A DNA stretch of 43,847 nucleotides from Candidatus Bathyarchaeota archaeon (GTDB lineage Archaea; Thermoproteota; Bathyarchaeia; TCS64), in assembly GCA_016783485.1 (NCBI GenBank), contig JADHWM010000007.1:1-43847 (forward strand). Reading direction: 5' to 3'. The translations under genes and the position numbers were made by a program. Each line of letters begins with the position of its first letter. Position 1 is the first letter of the stretch. Shown here one piece after another: positions 37,176 through 43,847 of this stretch. Under the pieces are notes generated by a model that worked only from the letters and a program-made list of their open reading frames with translations, made no database searches and was not told where the DNA came from.

Positions 37176-38202
37176 ACTCGGCAGGGCTCCTGAACTTCAT
37201 CCCGCACCTGTATAGACCCCCTTCGATCTCAACGACGTACTCCACGACCCTGACATCCGAGACGACGTAGTCGTCGTCCATGTCCCCCCCCACCACCAAC
37301 GGGACCTGAGGGTATGCTACCCACTCCGCCCAGCGGTCCGTGCCGTTGATGCCGGTGAGGGTGACGACCATGGAGCCCCCGGCGAGGAGCCTAGGAATGG
37401 TATAGTCGGACCCCGAGGCGGTGAGGTTGAAGGAGTATCCGTACGAGAAAACCGCAGCGTTCCAGGCGGAGGCCCCGCCGGTCAGGGAGACACCGAGCAT
37501 GTAGTCGAGGGGACTCAGAGAGGCGAATGCTCCCGGCTGGCTCGGTTGGCTGATGTTGTGGGCGAAGGGTAAGACATCGAAGCTCATGATTGAGCCCTCT
37601 GCGCGAGCTATCCCGATCAACATTGCGGTGCCGTTCAGGGAGTTGGGGAGGGTGAACTGGACGGTCCCGGAGCCGTCCAGGGTCGTAGGCCCCGAGGATG
37701 AGTGCGTCGAGTTCCCTACAGCTACGTAATAACTCACCTGACACGGAAGGGGAAACCCGTCCCTCACCGCCGTGGCTGAGAAGTCGTACACTGTATCGCT
37801 CCCCTGAACCTGAGAAGAGGCCAGTGTCAAAGTGAGGTTGAACAAGGGCTCGACTGAGATCCGGAACGAGACATCGTCGATGCCCAGTGCCTGCCAGAGC
37901 GTGGAGTAGTTCAAGGATTGGGAGTGATCCGGGTTGAGGCGGGTCACCTTGTCGATGTCGAGCTGATAGGGGTCGCCACCGGCGGCTAACCCCAGCTCTG
38001 TGGGGGTGCCTCCCGTTCCCCAGCCTGCCGGCTCACCCCTCGATAGGAGGATGTATCGCCCTATCTGCTGGTAGCGCTCGACGCCGTGGACTTCCCCATC
38101 CAGGTAGGGTGCCACAACCATGCTGACGCCGAAGACCGCCCCGAGGGTGACCACGATCATCGCGATGGCGGCCAGGGTGAAGTCCACTGAGGCGGTGGGC
38201 AT
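37168..38202 (-). CDS. Pilin-like protein with large ectodomain
   Basis: ATG 38202: MPTASVDFTLAAIAMIVVTLGAVFGVSMVVAPYLDGEVHG; TAATG overlap with the TadC stop. The listed start at 38718 lies in tadC and is rejected. Confidence 0.7.
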   Translation of the reverse strand: MPTASVDFTLAAIAMIVVTLGAVFGVSMVVAPYLDGEVHGVERYQQIGRYILLSRGEPAGWGTGGTPTELGLAAGGDPYQLDIDKVTRLNPDHSQSLNYSTLWQALGIDDVSFRISVEPLFNLTLTLASSQVQGSDTVYDFSATAVRDGFPLPCQVSYYVAVGNSTHSSSGPTTLDGSGTVQFTLPNSLNGTAMLIGIARAEGSIMSFDVLPFAHNISQPSQPGAFASLSPLDYMLGVSLTGGASAWNAAVFSYGYSFNLTASGSDYTIPRLLAGGSMVVTLTGINGTDRWAEWVAYPQVPLVVGGDMDDDYVVSDVRVVEYVVEIEGGLYRCGMKFRSPAEYD

Positions 38203-39689
38203 TAGAACATCCCCCCGAAGAGCCCCGTCACGAGTCGAACGGAGAGGATGAGGGTGAAATATGAGGTGATAGCCAGGAGGGCCGCGTACTTGAAGCCCGA
38301 CGCGAAGTTCCCCTCGCTGACTTTCCCGATGAAGAATCCGGAGAGCCAGCTGTGGAAGACGATCCCCGCCCGGATGATGCCCCCTCCCCCGCTCATGTCG
38401 ACGTTGATCTGAGGGGCCGCGATAGAGCCCGCCGCGAGGGCCGGGATCTGGCTGAGGGTCTCCATGGTGAACGTGATGGTGAACGCCATCAGGATGGTCC
38501 AGATGAAGGGGAGGATCACGTAGGGCCGGAGCATGTCCCTCTGGCTCTTCTCGATGCTCTGGATCCTCTCGGTGTACTCCGCGAGGAGCCCCAGGGTGTC
38601 CGCGTCCCCGCCACCGATCTCGATGGTCTCCACGAGGATGAAGAAGTCCACAACCACGGGCCAGCTCTTGATCCACTCCGTGAGATCCGTGTAGATCTTC
38701 CTCAAGGAGACCCCCCACTCGATCTGGCTGTTGATCCGGCTGAGATCCGCCGTGAAGGGGCCGTAGCCCTTCCTCTTGGCGGCGTGGGAGATGCTCTTCT
38801 CCGGGGAGATCCCCGTCCTCCTCGCCTCGGTCACGTCCCTCATGAAGCTGGGTATCGCATTCTCAGCCGAAAAGTTCCTTCTGGAGATTCTACTGTAGAC
38901 GAGGATGGGGGGAATGCAGACCGCCACCAGCCCAGCGGTGACGATGGAGGCCAACCCCACAGTTTCCGTCACCCAAGATAGCTCTGGCAGGAGCTGGGTC
39001 GCCGCAAGGATAGCCGCAAAGAGGATCAATGGGATCGCCCCGGCGATGTAGGGCTCCCTCATCCCCCTCAGGGTGCCCGGCCTCGCGAGATTAGCCAAGT
39101 ACATGAAAAAGAACGAGAAGATAGGTATCACGTACAGGACTAGCGGATATATTAGAGCCGACGTGTCGGGGAGGCCCACGTCCCCCAGCATCTCGGTGGC
39201 GGGGGAGGTCACCGTGGAGAGGATATAGAAGCAGAATATGACGATGAGGAGCACCATGTAGGCTTCGACGAGGGTCTCGAGGCGCTCCACGGCGTTCCTG
39301 GCGTTCGAGGCATGGACATCGAAGATGCTCCTTAGCTTGCTCGTGAGGTAGTTGATGACGCTGCCACCGCTCCGCACCGAGGAGATGTACCCTTCCAAGA
39401 AGTCGGCGTACTGCCTCGAGACCGTTTTCTCTGCCCGCTTCCCCATCGCTGTGAGGGGGTCGTTCCCCAGGACCTCGACGAGACGTACGATCTCGTCCCC
39501 CTCCTCCTTGAACTTGTGGAGGATGTCCACCTTCCGGAGCCTCTTGAAGCTCTCATAGGGCGTGATGCCGCTGGCGGCCATCAGGGTGATCATCATCGTG
39601 GCGTAGGGGAGCTCGGCCTCGAGCTTCGGGTCCGAGTCCCCATCGAGGACCTGCTTGATCCTGCTGCGCCACCCAGTCTCCTCCAACAT
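38202..39689 (-). CDS. Type II secretion/pilus assembly membrane platform (TadC/FlaJ-like, two F domains)
   Basis: 495 aa multi-TM; two F-domain-like segments (ASGITPYESFKRLRKV...GSVINYLTSKL and RRTGISPEKSISHAAKRKGYGPF...EIGGGDADTLGLLAEYTERI). Confidence 0.88.
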   Translation of the reverse strand: MLEETGWRSRIKQVLDGDSDPKLEAELPYATMMITLMAASGITPYESFKRLRKVDILHKFKEEGDEIVRLVEVLGNDPLTAMGKRAEKTVSRQYADFLEGYISSVRSGGSVINYLTSKLRSIFDVHASNARNAVERLETLVEAYMVLLIVIFCFYILSTVTSPATEMLGDVGLPDTSALIYPLVLYVIPIFSFFFMYLANLARPGTLRGMREPYIAGAIPLILFAAILAATQLLPELSWVTETVGLASIVTAGLVAVCIPPILVYSRISRRNFSAENAIPSFMRDVTEARRTGISPEKSISHAAKRKGYGPFTADLSRINSQIEWGVSLRKIYTDLTEWIKSWPVVVDFFILVETIEIGGGDADTLGLLAEYTERIQSIEKSQRDMLRPYVILPFIWTILMAFTITFTMETLSQIPALAAGSIAAPQINVDMSGGGGIIRAGIVFHSWLSGFFIGKVSEGNFASGFKYAALLAITSYFTLILSVRLVTGLFGGMF

Positions 39690-39698
39690 CTCTCCTCC

Positions 39699-41282
39699 CT
39701 ATGTGTCCTGGCTCACCTTCTGGTACATCGCCGCGGGGTCGTTGTAGTACTTGTTGAGGACCTCGTTGACGCTCCGGTAGTCCCTGATGTTCATGTTAGC
39801 CATCCAGAGAAGGATGTCCTTCCTCCTATCCAGCTCCTCCACGAGGAAATCGACGGAGAGGTCGAGGCTCAAAGCCATCTGCTTCAGGAGGTAGCTCTCA
39901 GCGAAATTGTCGTCGAAGGTGTCCGTCCCAGGGTTCCACTTGGAGACCTCCACGGTCCCCCCGGCCCGGGTGACCTCCGCGATGTTCACAAACTTCCTGT
40001 TCGAGCTCCGCCGCTCCCCGCTGACGAACATGGGACTCTTGACGTGCTTAACCACGATTACGCAGTTCATCAAGGGAAGAATGTCCGCGGGGATATCCAT
40101 CGGAGGCTGGGTGAGCCTCTTCAGGGCGATATCGACGCTGTCCGCGTGCATCGTGCATAGGCCGCCGTGGCCCGTCGCGAGGCTCTGGAACAGTACGTAG
40201 GACTCGTCGCCCCTGATCTCGCCCACGATGATGAGGTCTGGCCGGTGGCGTACGGCCGACTTGATGAGGTCGAAGAGGGAGATCTCCCCGCTACGCTCTA
40301 TCCCGAAGCCTGGGCGGGAGATCATGGAGACCCAGTTCTCGTGGGGGAGGTTGACCTCGGCGACCTCCTCGACGGTGATGAGCTTGTAGCTCGGGTGGGT
40401 GAGGCACGCCACCGCGTTGAGGGCTGTGGTCTTGCCGGCTCCAGTAGAGCCCACGATCATCGCCGAGTACTTGTTCTCCATGAGCAGCCAGAGGTAAGCA
40501 GCGGAGGCCTCGCTTAGGGTCTCCATCTTGATGAGATCCACGATGGTGATGGGGTCGGTCCTGAACTTCCTGATGGTGAAGCTGGTACCGGAGGGCGTCA
40601 CCTCCTTCCCGTATGTGACTGCGAGCCTGTGCTTCCCTGGGAGGGTCGCGTCGACGATGGGATAGGCCAAGCTGACGTGTTTCCTGGCCTTGTGGACCAG
40701 CTTGATGATGAAGTCGTTGAGCTCCTCCTCCCCGAACTGGATGGTGGTCCGGATGTTCTCGAAGTTCCTGTGCCAGAGGAACAAGGGCTTCCCGAACCCG
40801 GTGCAGCTGATGTCCTCTATCCCGGGGTCGTGCATAAGGGGGTCCACCTTGTCGAAGCCCGCTATGTCCCTCTCCAGATAGTAGAGGACCTTCTTGATGC
40901 CGATGGGGGTGAGGCCCGAGACGAGCTTCTTGTTCTCCCCCAGGATAAGGGGCACCTGCTCGTTGAAGGCCTCAGCGATGTTCTGGCCCTCCCTCGGGGC
41001 CTCGAGTTCCTTCTCCAGGATGTCGTTGAGCTTCTCGCTGACTTCTCTCTCCTCGGCGTCCATGAGGAGTTCGTCGACGATGAAGATGTGCTCCGATGTC
41101 TCCTCGTCCTTAGCTATGATGCAGTATGAGAACGGGGCCCGGAGAGGATAGCTCTCCACCTCGACGTAGCCTTCCGGGACTTTCCACCGGTTTATTCCGA
41201 GGGCGCCCAGCAGGGTGTCCCGAGGCACCCCCTCGTCCCCGATGTCCTTGAGCCTGCTCTTCTTCCGCCTGAATGCCATCAA
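39699..41282 (-). CDS. Type II/IV secretion system (VirB11/TadA/FlaI) ATPase
   Basis: 527 aa; IVGSTGAGKTTALNAVACLTHPSYKLITVEEVAEVNLPHENWVSMISRP, RHRPDLIIVGEIRGDESYVLFQSLATGHGGLCTMHADS. Confidence 0.95.
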   Translation of the reverse strand: MMAFRRKKSRLKDIGDEGVPRDTLLGALGINRWKVPEGYVEVESYPLRAPFSYCIIAKDEETSEHIFIVDELLMDAEEREVSEKLNDILEKELEAPREGQNIAEAFNEQVPLILGENKKLVSGLTPIGIKKVLYYLERDIAGFDKVDPLMHDPGIEDISCTGFGKPLFLWHRNFENIRTTIQFGEEELNDFIIKLVHKARKHVSLAYPIVDATLPGKHRLAVTYGKEVTPSGTSFTIRKFRTDPITIVDLIKMETLSEASAAYLWLLMENKYSAMIVGSTGAGKTTALNAVACLTHPSYKLITVEEVAEVNLPHENWVSMISRPGFGIERSGEISLFDLIKSAVRHRPDLIIVGEIRGDESYVLFQSLATGHGGLCTMHADSVDIALKRLTQPPMDIPADILPLMNCVIVVKHVKSPMFVSGERRSSNRKFVNIAEVTRAGGTVEVSKWNPGTDTFDDNFAESYLLKQMALSLDLSVDFLVEELDRRKDILLWMANMNIRDYRSVNEVLNKYYNDPAAMYQKVSQDT

Positions 41283-41285
41283 CTC

Positions 41286-41741
41286 TCAACCACTCTCCCA
41301 ACGCGCCAAGACGACCGTTTGAACGCCGCCCTGGATGGTGCAGTTCATCATCAGCGTCCCGAAGCCCCCCCTGTAAGTCCCCGACGCGTCTACGCCCCAG
41401 GGAAGCTCAACCCTGTGGTCGGGGTTCCCTGCCCAGGGCTCCCCGAAGGCTCCCTCCACCCAGGCCTCGGTTGTGTCGGAGTGGAGCCTTATCCAGTACT
41501 CCCTGTCGCCGATCAGCGTAGGTGTCAGGAGGCTCACCTTCGCGGTGGCGTTTGTCGCCTCCGTGAACGCGATGAGCTCTGTGGCCTCAGTAGCCACCGC
41601 CTCTAGGAGCTCCCGGAGCTCTTGGCGATCGGAGAAGGCTTTGAGGCCCGCGACCTGAATCTTGAACGCGTTGGTGATCATGAGGGCGACGACTCCCATC
41701 GCCACGATGGTGTAGAAGTAGCTGGTGGCCTGGGAAGGCAT
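41286..41741 (-). CDS. Pilin-like protein
   Basis: MPSQATSYFYTIVAMGVVALMITNAFKIQVAGLKAF N-terminal TM, beta-rich remainder, operon position. Confidence 0.65.
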   Translation of the reverse strand: MPSQATSYFYTIVAMGVVALMITNAFKIQVAGLKAFSDRQELRELLEAVATEATELIAFTEATNATAKVSLLTPTLIGDREYWIRLHSDTTEAWVEGAFGEPWAGNPDHRVELPWGVDASGTYRGGFGTLMMNCTIQGGVQTVVLARWESG

Positions 41742-42562
41742 CAGATGGCCACCCCCTCGATCTTCACGCTGCTCACCACCACCTCGACCCGGACCGATGA
41801 GCCGGAGGCCCCGACGCTTATGGGCACCGAGATGGTCCGGGTCGCCCCGTCGAGGCTAACGAAGACGCTCATAACGGTGTCGGAGGCGGTGCCGTTGAAT
41901 GTGTCGAGGCTGGTCGTGACGTCGATGCAAGTGACTTTGACGTGGAACTCCCCACCAGATGTGATGCCCTCAGACGCGTTGAGGTTGATCACATAGATCC
42001 TCACATAGTTGATCCTCCGACCGGCAGACAGGCCATCCACCGACGACGAGACCAGAGGCCTGTATCGGGAGACCAGCTCCTGATATTCAGAGCCAGTTAC
42101 GACGCTCATCTGAGCTTGATACGAGGTGCTCTGGTTGACGACAGCCCTCCTGTCCCCCCTGATCCACCGGCCCTCCCGCCCCAGGATCGTGCTGGGGAGC
42201 TCGTAGATGAAGCGCCCCGTGTCGCTGTTATAGACCGTGCCGTTCGACGCCCCGAGGGTGACGTTGATCTGCAACGGGTTGGCCGCTGTCTCGACCCTGA
42301 GCTGCCCCCCGTAGTCCGAGAAGGCTAGGGTCCGGGACCCGGAGGGGGTCCAGGCCGTGGATGTGATGGCCTCCTCGAGGTCGAGCATCTTCTCCTCCGC
42401 CGCTACCAGCTTCAGGTCTTCCTTTCTGGCGTCGATCTGTCTCAGGGCGTAGTTGTAGGCCACGGTGGAGACCAGGGTGAGGGAGAAGACTATGAGGAGG
42501 AGGCTCACGGGGGCGGCGAGGCCTCTGCGTTTCTTCGGATTTTCCCTATCCTTTCTCCTCAA
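41741..42562 (-). CDS. Pilin-like protein
   Basis: MRRKDRENPKKRRGLAAPVSLLLIVFSLTLVSTVAYNYALRQIDARKEDLK; basic RRG then TM; first gene of the operon. Confidence 0.7.
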   Translation of the reverse strand: MRRKDRENPKKRRGLAAPVSLLLIVFSLTLVSTVAYNYALRQIDARKEDLKLVAAEEKMLDLEEAITSTAWTPSGSRTLAFSDYGGQLRVETAANPLQINVTLGASNGTVYNSDTGRFIYELPSTILGREGRWIRGDRRAVVNQSTSYQAQMSVVTGSEYQELVSRYRPLVSSSVDGLSAGRRINYVRIYVINLNASEGITSGGEFHVKVTCIDVTTSLDTFNGTASDTVMSVFVSLDGATRTISVPISVGASGSSVRVEVVVSSVKIEGVAI

Positions 42563-42663
42563 TGTTCTCGCTCTCCATTTTGTCTCGGGGCGGATCGCCT
42601 CTCCATTGCCTAACCTCGTCCAGACTGACCGCGGGCTCTTTGTTTCACCTTGGAAAAAGTCCG

Positions 42664-42693
42664 GATATCTCGGTTTGTGTGTAGCTGATATCT
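42664..42693. promoter_or_regulatory. Paired GATATCT elements upstream of the pilus operon
   Basis: GATATCT at 42664-42670 and 42687-42693, start-to-start spacing 23 bp, between the TrmB gene and the pilin operon. Confidence 0.4.
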
Positions 42694-42731
42694 ACCACTG
42701 ACATGTGTCGAGAAAAGGGATGAGGGATGGA

Positions 42732-43691
42732 TTACAGGGCCTCGGGGGGCAGCTCGGGGAGCTCCGTGACGTCCTCGTGGGGCACGCTCTTCTCGGCCCA
42801 GAGGAGGTCGAAGAGCAGCCTGAATGACTGCACCAGGGTCAGGTAGTTGGTCCACATCGCGTAGGGCTTCCCGTCGTCCCCGTCCCGGTGCAGGAGGAGG
42901 AGCATCTGGCCGTTGTCGGAGATGATGAAGCACGGGGAGTCCTCGATCTCCTTGTAGTCGAAGTCTCCGCTCCCCAGGTCCACCTCCTCGAGGACGTAGC
43001 TGCTCGTGGGGGAGAAGTTGGTGATGAGGCTGACCTTGACCCCTTTCTTCTTCGCTATCTTCTCGAGGTCGTCGAAGAAGGGGGAGTTGAAGAGCCAGAG
43101 GAGTGTTTCGTCCCTGAGGATCATGTGGATCTCGTCGGTGCAGGCGCTCAGTATCTCGGTGGCCTTCACCCCCAGCTGCCTCCTGCCCTCGAGGACCTGG
43201 AATGTCTCTTTCCGGGTGGTCTTGTCCTCCGGGGTGGGGAGGCTTCGCCAGGTCTTGAGGAGCTCCTTCTTCCACTGCTCCATCTGGTGAACCCTCTGGC
43301 GCCTTTCCTCGATGAGGCTCCCCAGGGCCTTCTCGAAGGGGACCGAGACGAACTTCATGGGTCTCTCGAAGACGCAGGAGACGAGCCCCTGCTTCTCGAG
43401 GCGGCGGAGGATCTTGTAGGCCTCGGTCCTGTGGACGCTGAGGGCCTCTGCGATCCTCTGGGCTTTCTGGGCCCCGAATCGGGCGAGGTAGAGGTAGACT
43501 CGGACCTCGTTCTTGGAGAGGTCGAACCGGCTGAGGGCGTCCTTGATGTGTCTGAGGGACTTGAGGTGCTCCGCCTCGGCTTCTGTGACCCTCTTGGTGT
43601 TGATCCTGCTCCGGACGGTGAGGAGTTCGAGGTCGTATTCTTGGTCCTCGTCTGTCTCGGAGTTTAATCGCGATACTCGTTCTAGCTGCAT
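42732..43691 (-). CDS. TrmB-family transcriptional regulator
   Basis: LSKNEVRVYLYLARFGAQKAQRIAEALSVHRTEAYKILRRLEKQGLVSCVFERPMKFVSVPFEKALGSLIEER, TrmB-type wHTH. ATG 43691 preferred over 43766. Confidence 0.92.
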   Translation of the reverse strand: MQLERVSRLNSETDEDQEYDLELLTVRSRINTKRVTEAEAEHLKSLRHIKDALSRFDLSKNEVRVYLYLARFGAQKAQRIAEALSVHRTEAYKILRRLEKQGLVSCVFERPMKFVSVPFEKALGSLIEERRQRVHQMEQWKKELLKTWRSLPTPEDKTTRKETFQVLEGRRQLGVKATEILSACTDEIHMILRDETLLWLFNSPFFDDLEKIAKKKGVKVSLITNFSPTSSYVLEEVDLGSGDFDYKEIEDSPCFIISDNGQMLLLLHRDGDDGKPYAMWTNYLTLVQSFRLLFDLLWAEKSVPHEDVTELPELPPEAL

Positions 43692-43766
43692 TTTCCTGTC
43701 CCGGGGAAGGGTTGAGTGAGAGCTTAAAAGAGAATTATGGAATGATATCACTTGTCTGAAATCCAT

Positions 43767-43783
43767 GATATTCGGTGAATATC
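43767..43783. promoter_or_regulatory. Palindromic operator-like element upstream of the TrmB-family gene
   Basis: GATATTC-GGT-GAATATC, perfect 7-bp inverted repeat with a 3-nt spacer. Confidence 0.55.
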
Positions 43784-43847
43784 CGCCTCATCGAGGAGAT
43801 CTGATGGTTACTGAAGCGAGTTGTTTACCTGGGAACATGCTCTGGGA

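Noticed and set aside
37168-38718. 516-aa ORF as a single protein
   Set aside because: The N-terminal part (His/Arg/Gly-rich) is an out-of-frame reading of tadC; the real gene starts at ATG 38202 with a TM helix.
1-43847. tRNA, rRNA, IS element or prophage
   Set aside because: No cloverleaf-like gene, rRNA segment, transposase, integrase or phage structural protein recognised in the intergenic regions or ORFs by eye; a tRNAscan/Infernal run would be needed to be certain.

Overview
High-GC archaeal chromosome segment with no rRNA, tRNA, CRISPR or transposon recognised by eye. Left part: a tightly coupled minus-strand formylmethanofuran dehydrogenase operon (fwdD-fwdB-fwdA-ftr-fwdC plus a RimK-like ATP-grasp ligase), with mch about 5 kb downstream. 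This covers much of the tetrahydromethanopterin methyl branch of the Wood-Ljungdahl pathway or methanogenesis. Middle part: amino-acid and organic-acid metabolism genes (ornithine cyclodeaminase family, three aminotransferases, carbamoyltransferase, M24 peptidase, ADP-forming acyl-CoA synthetase beta-type ATP-grasp), a GH172/DUF2961 protein, an FGGY kinase, and a Na+-pumping decarboxylase module (gamma, biotin carrier, beta) divergent from birA with no alpha subunit in view. Right part (about 30-43.8 kb): the best candidate for an undescribed system. It is an archaeal type IV pilus/Tad-like machine (VirB11-family ATPase, double-F-domain TadC, five pilin-like proteins, prepilin peptidase) flanked by a TrmB-family regulator and by a MoxR AAA+ ATPase, a vWA protein, a small ORF coupled to the vWA gene, two uncharacterised accessory proteins and a possible SecB-fold protein. 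Shared intergenic motifs and operator-like palindromes lie in this locus. All assignments come from reading motifs; no database search was run.
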